From the NCBI GenBank assembly GCA_002689655.1, contig NZHC01000119.1, forward strand, positions 1 through 64,000: a DNA stretch of 64,000 nt. Direction: 5' to 3'. A program made the translations under genes and the position numbers. Position 1 is the first letter of the stretch; the number at the start of each line of letters is the position of its first letter. This document shows positions 39,860 through 49,972 of the stretch, piece after piece. This DNA comes from Rhodopirellula sp. Its GTDB lineage: Bacteria > Planctomycetota > Planctomycetia > Pirellulales > Pirellulaceae. The notes under the pieces were generated by a model that searched no databases, was not told the DNA's origin, and was given only the letters and a program-made list of their open reading frames with translations.

Positions 39860-40693
39860 ATGTCAAAAATTCAGGGACAACGAGTCTGCGGACCGAACCT
39901 CGGCACTTATTCATTTGATGAATTCGACGAAAAGAAACAGGAACTAGCCCGCCTGAAAGAACAGGCAACTTCGTTCTGGGAACAGGAAAAGGCAGTATTG
40001 GTTGCGCATGGTATTCAGGAGTGTTGCAACATTCTTGATCTTGCCTGTGGCCCAGGAGTGGTCACTCGCAAAATCAAGTCACTTGTGCCTGACAGTCATG
40101 TGACAGGAGTGGATCTCAATGAATCACTCCTGCAGGTTGCCATCAATGATTCACAGCAAGACGGCTGTGAGACGCCTACATTTCGTAAAGCAGATTGCAC
40201 AAACTTGCCGTTCGAGGCATCTTCGTTCGATTTCGTTTATGCAAGATTTCTGTTTCAGCACCTTAGTACTCCTGTCACTGCAGTTGCTGAAATCAAACGA
40301 GTTCTGAAGCCGGGCGGCCGCGTCCTGATCGTGGATGTTGATGATCGCGATCTGGATGTTACACCAGCGTGTTCTTCCTTTGAACAATTGACAAGAGCGG
40401 CCGGAGTCTTTCAAACCGAAGGCGGTGGTAATCGACACGTTGGACGAACACTCGATGGTTTACTGAAATCTCATCACTTTGCCAACGTGAATCGACAGGT
40501 AGAGGTCATGAGTAGTGAACAGATTGGTCTCGAATCATTTTTCAGAATGACGACACAGTTCAAAATTGAACAGTTGCCAGAAGATCTAGCGGCGGAGATG
40601 CGGGAACTACTTCCAGAAATGCGTCGCCAATTGGCCTCTGTGAACGCAACGATCTCGGCAGGTATTCACGTCGCGAGTGGTCTCGCCTGTTGA
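39860..40693 (+). CDS. Class I SAM-dependent methyltransferase
   Basis: Motif I CNILDLACGPGVVTRKIKSLVPDSHVTGVDLN; FDFVYARFLFQHLSTPVTAVAEIKRVLKPGGRVLIVDVDD. Confidence 0.9.
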   Translation: MSKIQGQRVCGPNLGTYSFDEFDEKKQELARLKEQATSFWEQEKAVLVAHGIQECCNILDLACGPGVVTRKIKSLVPDSHVTGVDLNESLLQVAINDSQQDGCETPTFRKADCTNLPFEASSFDFVYARFLFQHLSTPVTAVAEIKRVLKPGGRVLIVDVDDRDLDVTPACSSFEQLTRAAGVFQTEGGGNRHVGRTLDGLLKSHHFANVNRQVEVMSSEQIGLESFFRMTTQFKIEQLPEDLAAEMRELLPEMRRQLASVNATISAGIHVASGLAC

Positions 40694-40753
40694 ATCAGAA
40701 CATTTGCAGAACACCTTCCACCTGAACAAACAACCTAGCACGAGAAGACAGCC

Positions 40754-41728
40754 ATGAGCCAGAACAAGAAATCCCATCGACCTGGGGAACTTAAACTGCA
40801 GGGGGCTGGTGTCAGTACCAGTGACGTTCAGCGTCAGTTGAAACAACTCGCCAAACCGGTGGTTTGGCGAGTGGCCGTGGCATTGGCGATGGATTGGATG
40901 ATCATCCTCGCCACGATGCTTTGTGCAGCGATTTGGCCAACTTGGTGGGTCTGTCTGACAAGTGTCCTGGTGATCGGGACGCGACAACACGCACTCGGTG
41001 TTCTCGGGCATGAAGCAGCGCATTACACGGTGACTCGGCGGCGGAAGGTCAATGATGCCATCGGCATGGTGCTTTGTTTTTGGCCGCTTGGCGGATCGCT
41101 CACTGGTTATCGTCGCTTCCATCACCGCCATCACCGCCACCTCGGCACAGAGCATGATCCTGAGAGGCATTTTTTCCAGTCCAGCGAGTGGAGAATTCCT
41201 GTGAAAGCAGGTGCTCCTGCTTGGCGATTTATCAAGGGCTGTCTAGGAATGCAACTGCTTGATTATGCAAAGTTGATTCGTAGCCTGCTGCCACAAACAA
41301 AAACTGAGTGGGTTGGTATCCCAATATGGTGGGCGTGCTTCGCATTGACATTGTGGATGCTGGACAGCCTTTGGTTGTTAGGTCTTTATGCAATCGCTAT
41401 TCCAACAGTGTTTTGGGCCTTGATCGAACTGCGGGGATGGACCGAGCATCGTGGCATTGCTGAGACCCATCGCTATCAGACTCATTGGTTGTTGCAGCAG
41501 ATCCTCTTTCCCCACAACGTGTGGATGCATTACGAACATCATCAGTGGTGTTATATTCCCTTTTACAATCTTTCCCGTGCTAGAGCATTGGATGAAAAAA
41601 CACCCGTCGTGCAACTGAAAGAGGTGTTTGATTTTCTCGGCGTGACAGATCACGACAGGTATGCCAATGCCAATGGCTATCAGTTGACTCCTGATCATTT
41701 TCTTGATCACGGGCTTCGCAGTACCTGA
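40754..41728 (+). CDS. Fatty acid desaturase-like membrane protein
   Basis: Histidine boxes GHEAAH, RFHHRHHRH and HYEHHQW with hydrophobic segments. Confidence 0.85.
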   Translation: MSQNKKSHRPGELKLQGAGVSTSDVQRQLKQLAKPVVWRVAVALAMDWMIILATMLCAAIWPTWWVCLTSVLVIGTRQHALGVLGHEAAHYTVTRRRKVNDAIGMVLCFWPLGGSLTGYRRFHHRHHRHLGTEHDPERHFFQSSEWRIPVKAGAPAWRFIKGCLGMQLLDYAKLIRSLLPQTKTEWVGIPIWWACFALTLWMLDSLWLLGLYAIAIPTVFWALIELRGWTEHRGIAETHRYQTHWLLQQILFPHNVWMHYEHHQWCYIPFYNLSRARALDEKTPVVQLKEVFDFLGVTDHDRYANANGYQLTPDHFLDHGLRST

Positions 41729-42271
41729 GGTATCATCGAACGTAAGGGCGATACCATTGGCCAGCAAAATATTGAACCGTTGAAGTCAAATTAAACGACA
41801 CCATGCTGGCGGGAAGGTGTCGAGTATTATCTGGCTTTCAAGTTCAAGAGGGCTTGGAGTTAGGTTTAGTCAAACCCCACATACAACTGTTCGTGTGTTT
41901 GGTCCAGTGTGGCGGACTCTTCGTAAGATTGTTCGTAGCCAGATTCCGAGTGTTGCTCGCTGTGTCGTGCTGATGTAATCTGCCTGTGGGTGTCAAAGAT
42001 TCGCTGGCATCAATCCATTCTTAGTCCCAGCAAAAAAGTATTCAATTGGGCTGGGGGTTACACGTAGTAGTGGCGAGACCACCCGTCGGTGGTAACAACC
42101 GGACGATCTTATTCAATTCAGGTCTAAACACCCTGGTTTGCCTCGAAATGATCCCCTTTTTACTTTCTCGCGTATCGAATGATCCAATTCGTTTCTTTTC
42201 TCGTTGAAAGCTGTCCGTCCGCGATGCAAAGTGGAGATTCAATCCCTAGTTTCGTTGAGCAAAAAAACGCC

Positions 42272-44209
42272 ATGTATGATTCGCTTATTAGAAAAGTTCT
42301 GCTCTTTACGCTGCTTGCTGTAGTTGTCGCTGGGACGGACGTAGTTTCCGCTCAGGAAAAAAAAGAAGCTTCCAATTTGATGCATTTGCTAATCGATTGC
42401 AGCAAACCAAGCCGGGGTTTGATTGAGGCGACGCTGCAAATCCCCGTTGCTGCGGCCGCGAAGGTGGGGAAGATATCGCTTTGGTATCCGAAGTGGGTGC
42501 CAGGGTCCCACGGGCCTGGCGGCCCCATCGCAAATATTGCCGGCCTTCAAATCCATGGCGCGGATGGCAAGCGTTTGAAGTGGAGACGGGCGCCGGGTGA
42601 GGTTTACCGATTGGAGGTCGAAGTACCCCGTGGAGCGAAAGAAGTTCAGGTCGCGGTACGATATGTTGTGAACCAACCAACAACCACCTCCTTTGGCCAC
42701 GACTGTTTTTTTGCTGGAAACATTGGAGTGGTAAGCCCAAGTTGCTTACTGCTTTATCCAGAAGGGTCCGATGTTGATGAGCAACAGATTGAAGTGCGCG
42801 TGCGCCCTCCAGCTGGTTGGTACGTGGCCTCTGCCTTGGCAAAGTCAAACAAGGGGGTGAAGCCAGAAGAGGAACTCATGTTCCAACCTGTCACTCTGCG
42901 CACGCTAGTGGACAGCCCTGTGATGCTTGGGAGGTGCTACCGTAGTTTTGAGCTTGTCACGAACACCTCACTATCTCCTCCGCATACGCTTCATGTCTTC
43001 TCTGACCACAAAACTGCAGAAAGTATCAGCGATGAAGTCGTCAAAAAGTATGCTGAAATGGTGCGGCAGGCATCGTATCTGATTGGTTCTCATCCTTTTG
43101 ACCGATTTGATATTTTACTTGGGGTTACCGATGCACTGCCCAAGAATGGTCTTGAGCACGCACGTTCAACTTTCAACGTGCTGCCACCGTCGTCACTGAA
43201 ATCGGTGACTGCTTTGAAAGGTTGGGATCGTCTTTTAGTTCCCCATGAATATCTGCATGCTTGGTGCGGCAAGTTTCGACGCCCTGAGGGAATGCTGACG
43301 AGTGATTTTCATACGCCGAAAGACACCGAATTGCTTTGGGTTTACGAGGGGCTTACGCAGTACTTGGGAGAGTTGGTAGAAGCAAGAAGCGGTTTGATGA
43401 CTGATGAGGAATTCAAGAATCGGCTCTTGGTAGAACTTCGAAATGCCATGAACCAACAGGGCCGGCAGTGGCGGACACTTGCAGACACGGCGGCTGCATC
43501 ACATATCCTTCGTGGTGCCAGCCCGAGTTGGGGTGGGTTGAGACGGAGCCAAGATTACTACATGGAAGGAATGCTGTTTTGGTTGGAAGCCGATGCGAGA
43601 ATACGACATCTGACAAATGGCAATAAATCATTGGATGACTTTTGTCACTCGTTTTTTAAATCGCAAAGATCGGTGAAGCAGCCAGCAGCGTTCGATCGAA
43701 GCGAAGTTGTCAAGCAGCTTCATGCGGTGGCACCCTTTGATTGGGATGGTTTGATATCTCGCCGGATAGAGTCGTTCCAGCAGCAATTTGATCCCGAGGT
43801 AGCGAGTCTTTTGGGTTACAGTTTTGAAATCACTAATCAGAAGCCCAAGATCCCGACCAATACATTTCGTCAAAGCTCAGGTGTTGACTTGCTTGACTCA
43901 CTGGGGGTTTCCTTCTCATCCTCAGGTGAAGTTCGGAATGTGTTACTTGATAGCCCCGCAGATAAAGCAATGTTGGCTCCTCGACAAATGATTGTTGCTG
44001 TGGGTGATCACAAATGGAGCACCGATCGAATGCTGAGTTCAGTTGAACAGGCGGTGCAAGGAAAGCCAATCAAACTGCTGGTGTCAGAGCATGATCGAAT
44101 CAAGTCGGTGCAGATCCAATACTATGGTGGTCTCGCGTATTGGAACCTCACGCGTGACGATTCCAAAGAAGATTGGCTGTCACAGATTTTGGCGGCACGC
44201 AAGAAGTAG
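42272..44209 (+). CDS. M61-family (glycyl aminopeptidase-like) metallopeptidase with C-terminal PDZ-like region
   Basis: VPHEYLHAWCGKFRRPEGM (HExxH), WVYEGLTQYLGELV; start at MYDSLIRK. Confidence 0.85.
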   Translation: MYDSLIRKVLLFTLLAVVVAGTDVVSAQEKKEASNLMHLLIDCSKPSRGLIEATLQIPVAAAAKVGKISLWYPKWVPGSHGPGGPIANIAGLQIHGADGKRLKWRRAPGEVYRLEVEVPRGAKEVQVAVRYVVNQPTTTSFGHDCFFAGNIGVVSPSCLLLYPEGSDVDEQQIEVRVRPPAGWYVASALAKSNKGVKPEEELMFQPVTLRTLVDSPVMLGRCYRSFELVTNTSLSPPHTLHVFSDHKTAESISDEVVKKYAEMVRQASYLIGSHPFDRFDILLGVTDALPKNGLEHARSTFNVLPPSSLKSVTALKGWDRLLVPHEYLHAWCGKFRRPEGMLTSDFHTPKDTELLWVYEGLTQYLGELVEARSGLMTDEEFKNRLLVELRNAMNQQGRQWRTLADTAAASHILRGASPSWGGLRRSQDYYMEGMLFWLEADARIRHLTNGNKSLDDFCHSFFKSQRSVKQPAAFDRSEVVKQLHAVAPFDWDGLISRRIESFQQQFDPEVASLLGYSFEITNQKPKIPTNTFRQSSGVDLLDSLGVSFSSSGEVRNVLLDSPADKAMLAPRQMIVAVGDHKWSTDRMLSSVEQAVQGKPIKLLVSEHDRIKSVQIQYYGGLAYWNLTRDDSKEDWLSQILAARKK

Positions 44210-44464
44210 ACCAGATCGTCTGGGTGAATTGAGGAAGTGTTGCGATCTTCGTGCTGACTGTTGAGAGTTGAGGAAAAACGCGGGTCCAATGAAGCATTGA
44301 ACCCAGGTGGTGTTTTCTTGTGTGATGAAAATCTTAAACATCCCACGGCCACGGTTGCTGATCCGATTTTCTGTCAGGCACGTCAATGAAAGTCCAAAAA
44401 GACAGGACGTGATAGTAGCATCGGGTACTAACGCGGAAGCCCTACAAGGTGGCTTGCCGGGACT

Positions 44465-45721
44465 CTAGTTTGATAGATCAAAACAGGCTCCCTCCTGGGT
44501 GCTTCTTACATAGAGCCGACCATTACTGAATGCCGGTGTTGACCAGCATTTTCCTTCGATGGCTTCCGTACTGGCTAGCTCTTTGTACTCCTCGGGTGTT
44601 GCCTTCACGAGTGTGACTTTGCCGGCATCGGATAATACAACTAACTGGTCATTCACCAAAATGCAATTTCCCGGACCGAATCCTGAATGTGACCATTTGA
44701 TTTCACCTGTGCTCAGTTCAACGCATTGTAGTGGTGCTCGTCCATATTTTTTGAATTCGAAAATTCCATACAGATGCCCATCGTGGACGACCGGGGTGCT
44801 CCAGTGATTCATCAATTCGTTTGGCTTGAACCAGACTTCCTCTGCTTCTTTAGATCCGTTGACAGAGAAAAGTCCGGCACCGACACCGTAACCAGCCGAG
44901 CAGAAAATCTGGTTGCCACTGGAAACCGGGGAAGCGGCTGTTGATACGCTAAACGGGAATTGGGATGTCCACGCGAGTTCGCCTGTTTCTGCGGCTAAAG
45001 CAATGAGGCCCGACTGCATGAAAAAGACAACTTGTTGTTTGCCATCGATCGTTGTGATGTGAGGAGTGGCGTGAGTCATTAATTCATCGCCAGTCTTCCA
45101 CAGAACTTTCCCCGTATCTTTTTGGAATGCAAGAAAAGTTTCACCGGGTCCCCCACCACTGACGAACAGCATGTTGCCGTGCAATAACGGGGAGGTAGCG
45201 TTGTACCATTTGATGTGGCGTCCCGAAAATTCCTTGACCACATCATGTCTCCAAATGACTGATCCGTCGGATGCGTTGAGGCAGCTTAAAACAAGGCGTC
45301 CGTCGTACACGTAAACATGTTTGTTATCTACGGTGGGTGTGTTTCGGGGGCCATCGCCACCGCGATTATCACGGGCACCAGCATTGCCGCCGTCATGTTC
45401 GTAATCACTGGAACTCAAAGGCACTGCCCATCGTTCCTCACCAGTTGCCGAGTCGAGAGCGATACATGTCTCGCGATCTTCACCTTCATGTTCTCGCTTG
45501 ATTACCGTGTAGACAGCATCACCGAAGACAACGAACGAACTGAATCCAGAAGTAGTTGGAATTGTCCATACTGGTTCCTGCATTCCGGACGCAAAACGAG
45601 CTGAATCGATTGTCTCGAAGGACTTTCCGTCACCATTGGGTCCGCGGTACTGGTTCCAATCGGCTGCGTGCACTGAAAGAGTGAAAATCGAAAGACCAGC
45701 AAAAACTAGAAATGACTTCAT
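44465..45721 (-). CDS. PQQ-binding-like beta-propeller repeat protein (secreted)
   Basis: ADWNQYRGPNGDGKSF, ALDSATGEERWAVPL, LNASDGSVIWRHDVVKEFSGRHIKWYNATSPLLHGNMLFVSGGG. Confidence 0.85.
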   Translation of the reverse strand: MKSFLVFAGLSIFTLSVHAADWNQYRGPNGDGKSFETIDSARFASGMQEPVWTIPTTSGFSSFVVFGDAVYTVIKREHEGEDRETCIALDSATGEERWAVPLSSSDYEHDGGNAGARDNRGGDGPRNTPTVDNKHVYVYDGRLVLSCLNASDGSVIWRHDVVKEFSGRHIKWYNATSPLLHGNMLFVSGGGPGETFLAFQKDTGKVLWKTGDELMTHATPHITTIDGKQQVVFFMQSGLIALAAETGELAWTSQFPFSVSTAASPVSSGNQIFCSAGYGVGAGLFSVNGSKEAEEVWFKPNELMNHWSTPVVHDGHLYGIFEFKKYGRAPLQCVELSTGEIKWSHSGFGPGNCILVNDQLVVLSDAGKVTLVKATPEEYKELASTEAIEGKCWSTPAFSNGRLYVRSTQEGACFDLSN

Positions 45722-45925
45722 GAACTAATCCGTGGGTATCCTGTTGTGAAATGTAGCAATTTTTGTGACATGAAGTTGGTTTGCGTCACCGTGCATGCGG
45801 ATTGACAGCTTAGATCCTGTCGCTTCATTGGGGTAGGGTAAGCTCTTGCGTGTTCCATGAATTGCTGTTGTCGGACATGCTCGGTGCATACCTCGGAATT
45901 CAATCCCAACTGCATCTGACACGCG

Positions 45926-47269
45926 TTATGCAAAAAGTTCGTTCATTGGGATCCCAGAACTATCGCCGAACTTCTCGATGGGAACATCCATCGAATTGGC
46001 GATTCTGACAAATAGGTTGGACAAGGCATTTGCTTGTTCGTCGTAACTGACAAACTGGCCAGCTTTGTGCCCCATCTTTTTTCCACCGGCAAGAATGAGA
46101 GGAAAATTTGTATTGTCGTGCACCTTGGAGGTTGCTGCACCCTGAAAGACAAGGCATCGATCAAGAAGAGAACCGTCGCCTTCTTTCGCATCCCCAAGCC
46201 GCTTGATGAAATAAGCGAGTTGTTGGGCTACGAATTGATCCCACTGACCCCAATCCTTGAACCCGTCTTTGCCTTTGGCGGCGGAATGACTCAATTGATG
46301 AAGGTCTTTGCCAATACCAATATGTTTGGACAGGTTATTGGTGGGGGCTGTTCCGCCCTCGGAGGCGATTTGATAGGTCGCGACACGCGTGATATCTGAT
46401 TTGAAAGCGAGGTACATCAAGTCGTACATCGTCCGTATGTAGTTCTCCACATCGGTGAACTCAATCTCAAGATTCATCTCTGGAGGTGCTGCGTGGGTTC
46501 CCTTATCGGCCCACAACTTGTCGTTAGCGACTTTCTTTTCCAGCTCTGCAATCGATGCTAAATACTCATCGAGTGTTGCTTGATCCTGTTGCCCCAGATT
46601 CCGTTTGAGGTCTTTGGCATCTCGATAGATTTCATTCAGCAGTTGTGTTTTTTCGCGCAGTCTGGCCTTGGCTGCCGGACTATTTGCAACATACATCCTT
46701 TCGTAAATTTCTTTTAGGTTTGACCACGCGGGAATTCCCTTTCCGTTCTTATCAAAAGACAGCGTGTAGGTTCGAGATAAATTGCCCACGCCGCCCACCG
46801 TTGAAAGAGGCATCGAAGCTAATTGCGTTTGGCCACGGTGGAAATCACTGATGACCTGATCGATCGAGATGGAATTGAGGCTGGTTTTTCCTTTCACGAT
46901 ATCTTTGGCTGTCATAAATCCCGTGGGATTCACATGAGCGTCGCCGCTATTGCGATTTTGTGGATGTGAGAGTCCTGATATGACTGAGATGTTTTCACGA
47001 AACGGATTCAATGCTGCTTGGCTGGTTCTGAATTCGTACGTCCTTCCTTCCCCTTTGGGAAACCAATACCAATCCTCGTGCTGGGGATCTTTTTCGGGTG
47101 GAAGGCTCACCCCATTCGGAAAGAAGATGAAAGCTGCTCTTTTTGGCAAACTTTGGAGTGCTTTTTCTTCTCCCCCTGCCGCCATCGCATTCATGAATGG
47201 GAGTGCTAGCGAGACACCTGCCCCGCGCAAAAATGTTCTTCGTTGTAGATGCCAAGTCTTCACGGCCAT
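45926..47269 (-). CDS. DUF1552 domain-containing protein
   Basis: LQRRTFLRGAGVSLALPFMNAMA; FFPNGVSLPPEKDPQHEDWYWFP; LSGLSHPQNRNSGDAH-type region. Confidence 0.9.
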   Translation of the reverse strand: MAVKTWHLQRRTFLRGAGVSLALPFMNAMAAGGEEKALQSLPKRAAFIFFPNGVSLPPEKDPQHEDWYWFPKGEGRTYEFRTSQAALNPFRENISVISGLSHPQNRNSGDAHVNPTGFMTAKDIVKGKTSLNSISIDQVISDFHRGQTQLASMPLSTVGGVGNLSRTYTLSFDKNGKGIPAWSNLKEIYERMYVANSPAAKARLREKTQLLNEIYRDAKDLKRNLGQQDQATLDEYLASIAELEKKVANDKLWADKGTHAAPPEMNLEIEFTDVENYIRTMYDLMYLAFKSDITRVATYQIASEGGTAPTNNLSKHIGIGKDLHQLSHSAAKGKDGFKDWGQWDQFVAQQLAYFIKRLGDAKEGDGSLLDRCLVFQGAATSKVHDNTNFPLILAGGKKMGHKAGQFVSYDEQANALSNLFVRIANSMDVPIEKFGDSSGIPMNELFA

Positions 47270-47273
47270 TGCA

Positions 47274-49691
47274 CTAATATCCTCGGCGGAATCGTTCACT
47301 TTGGACGATTCCATGAATTATGACGGGTACAGAGTAATTGCTTGCTTCGAAACGCTTGACTAACTGTTTTACCAGATCCTCATCATGGTAATCGAGGTCT
47401 CGCGACAACGCGTAAGCCAGAAGCCTTTCCACAAGGCCCTGACCAAAGTCGTGCTTTCGATGGTGTATGAGATATTGTTTGAGTTCGCTCACACCATCAA
47501 TGCTTACTTTGTCCGGCAATATCGATTCTCGGTGAATAGGGATATAGTCCCGATTGAAGTTCGTTTTTTTCGCTTTCTCAGGTCCGCTCTCGGCCTTGGA
47601 AACGACAAGCACCTGATCGCGCCACGCACCACTTGCGTCGAAGTTCTCGAGCGGAATACCCCAAGGATCGATTTTCTCATGACAACTTTTGCAAGCCGCT
47701 TTATTGCGGTGGGCAAACAGTTTTTCATTGAGCGTCAATTTGTCGAAATCGGGAATGCTATCGTCCAAGGGAGGTACATTCTTGGGTGGTTCTGGGGGTG
47801 CGTCGTTCAGGATTACGTCAGACAGCCACACACCACGCAGGATGGCGTGTGAATTCATGCCGTCAGAGTTACCAATGAGAAATGTTCCCTGGGTTAACAA
47901 CCCACCACGATTCGCATTCTTGTTCACGACCACTTTCCTGAATTCGGTTCCTTTGACTCCTTTGATTTTGTAAAATACAGCCAGGGTTTGATTCACAAAA
48001 ATATGATTCGCATCAAGAAGATCAAGCGCGGGGGATCCATGTCGGAAAACATCGTTGACTGACTCGACCGTTTCCGAACGCATGAGCTCTTTCAAGGAAG
48101 GTTTGAATCTTGGATAGTAGTTTCTGTCGACCGCGACGTTGAACAGGTTAGAAGTCTGAAGCCACTGATCGGTGAAGTGTTCAACCCATCTTCTTGACTT
48201 TTTATCGCGGAGCATTCGTTCAATGTGTGAAGAAAGATTGGAAGGTTTTGTCAATTCGCCCATCGAAGCCGATTCCAGTAATGCTTGATCTGGGACTGAA
48301 CACCACAGGAAAAACGCTAGCCTCTCAGCTAATTTGTAGTTCGTCTTGTCTTCGGCAGATAGATCACCGGGAATGCCCAGATAGAAAAAACTGGGTGAAC
48401 ACAATATTTCTTTGTACGTGCTCAGCAGAGCGGTGATTGCCTTCTCAGTTCGAGTGTGTGTTTGATAGATGCCGTAATATTTTTGAAACTCTGCATCGCT
48501 TGGGGACCGTCGAAATGCTTTTTCAATAAAACGGTAAATTTTCTGACGTAGGTGGTCTGTCATGTCCAAGCCGGGGATGTCAGCTGGTAACAGGGTCGCG
48601 GTCAGTTCAGTATTGACGTTTCCTTTGTAGTCAAACGATTCCAGATAAATTGGCTGCGAACTTCGATTCGTGATGCGAATGAAGAACGGGCGATCCAAGG
48701 CCCGTGTCATTTCTGTCGGTAACATCTCGGGATAGGAGTTCAGCGAGTAGGTACGCAATTCATCGCTTTTTGCGATGTCGATGGTTCCAAGCACCTCGGT
48801 TTTCTGGCGTGGATCGACTTCTGAGTGAGTGAAGCCGATGGCGACTTGTAGCTTTCCAGGTTTCTCTGCTTTTGCTGATAGCGATGTTTGGAACATGTAT
48901 TGGGAAATGGATCGAATGGGCAGATCAATGTATCCACCCTGATTAACCAACACACCTGTGCCGGCACGTTCGACTTTGTCCACAGGCGGTTTATTCTTAC
49001 GACCTTCGGAGGCAAAAGTAACAGCTGGCTCGGTGTCCAAATTCGCTATGTCGAACTTCTCGAAATAGGGCTCAAATGCAGTAATCCGCTTCATCTTCTG
49101 AATAACAGACAGCACAACGTTTAAGTAGGATTCGAGGTGTGGCCCGCTGATCATCAGCAGTCGAGAACTATTCTTTAATCCGGTTTCTACGCTCGTGCTC
49201 TCTTCGGGAAGTACGCTGACTTCATCTGCTACTGATATTTGCAGCAAATCCTCAAGAGCATGTTGCAGCTCATATCGGGTCAAGCGTCGTACGCTGCCCT
49301 GCCTGTTCGGAATTCCATACCGCTTCCATTTCTTGAACTCTTTGTCTAGCCAGTTGGTGATCACCAATCGTTCAGTTACCGTCGGTTGCGGTTGATCTTC
49401 GGGGGGCATTTCGCCGGAGTTGAAAGCTTCTCGAATATCCTCCCATCTTCCAGAGTGTTGGCCGGAAACGATATTCGGATCGATGTTGTCGAGTCGTATC
49501 TTACCCTCGAAATCTTGGCGTCCATGGCATGCTACGCAGTATTTCTGAAGCAGCGGCTTCACCTGTTGGCGAAATTTGTTTAAGTCCGGTTGAATATCAC
49601 CCCAGGCAAATCCAGGCATGCATACCAGCAAGATACCACAGAATAAAAGTCTTAAAGCCAGCAACGATTTCAATAATATGCTCTCGATCAT
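47274..49691 (-). CDS. DUF1592/DUF1588/DUF1585-type cytochrome C-like protein
   Basis: CVACHGRQDFEGKIRLDNIDP; CKSCHEKIDPWGIPLENFDASGAWRD; AERLAFFLWCSVPDQALLE. Confidence 0.9.
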   Translation of the reverse strand: MIESILLKSLLALRLLFCGILLVCMPGFAWGDIQPDLNKFRQQVKPLLQKYCVACHGRQDFEGKIRLDNIDPNIVSGQHSGRWEDIREAFNSGEMPPEDQPQPTVTERLVITNWLDKEFKKWKRYGIPNRQGSVRRLTRYELQHALEDLLQISVADEVSVLPEESTSVETGLKNSSRLLMISGPHLESYLNVVLSVIQKMKRITAFEPYFEKFDIANLDTEPAVTFASEGRKNKPPVDKVERAGTGVLVNQGGYIDLPIRSISQYMFQTSLSAKAEKPGKLQVAIGFTHSEVDPRQKTEVLGTIDIAKSDELRTYSLNSYPEMLPTEMTRALDRPFFIRITNRSSQPIYLESFDYKGNVNTELTATLLPADIPGLDMTDHLRQKIYRFIEKAFRRSPSDAEFQKYYGIYQTHTRTEKAITALLSTYKEILCSPSFFYLGIPGDLSAEDKTNYKLAERLAFFLWCSVPDQALLESASMGELTKPSNLSSHIERMLRDKKSRRWVEHFTDQWLQTSNLFNVAVDRNYYPRFKPSLKELMRSETVESVNDVFRHGSPALDLLDANHIFVNQTLAVFYKIKGVKGTEFRKVVVNKNANRGGLLTQGTFLIGNSDGMNSHAILRGVWLSDVILNDAPPEPPKNVPPLDDSIPDFDKLTLNEKLFAHRNKAACKSCHEKIDPWGIPLENFDASGAWRDQVLVVSKAESGPEKAKKTNFNRDYIPIHRESILPDKVSIDGVSELKQYLIHHRKHDFGQGLVERLLAYALSRDLDYHDEDLVKQLVKRFEASNYSVPVIIHGIVQSERFRRGY

Positions 49692-49972
49692 TTGGTCAAT
49701 TTTACTTCAGTTGGCAGTTGCAGCAAGTAAACGCACAAACCAATCTAATTGGCCGGGCCCAACCATGTCCAATTTTTTTCGATGTCTGTTTGCTGTCACT
49801 ATTGGGTTTGAGTTCAACCCCCAATCGTCGGTAGCGTCCGCGCAGTGAGGCCTGATATGGTGTTCGGCTGACTGTGTTCCCAATCTTTGGCGATGTGGCC
49901 TGATTGATGTCGCAGCTTTGACCGTTTCGCAAGTGTGATCACGACCACAGGATAACCATACGGTGGAACGAG

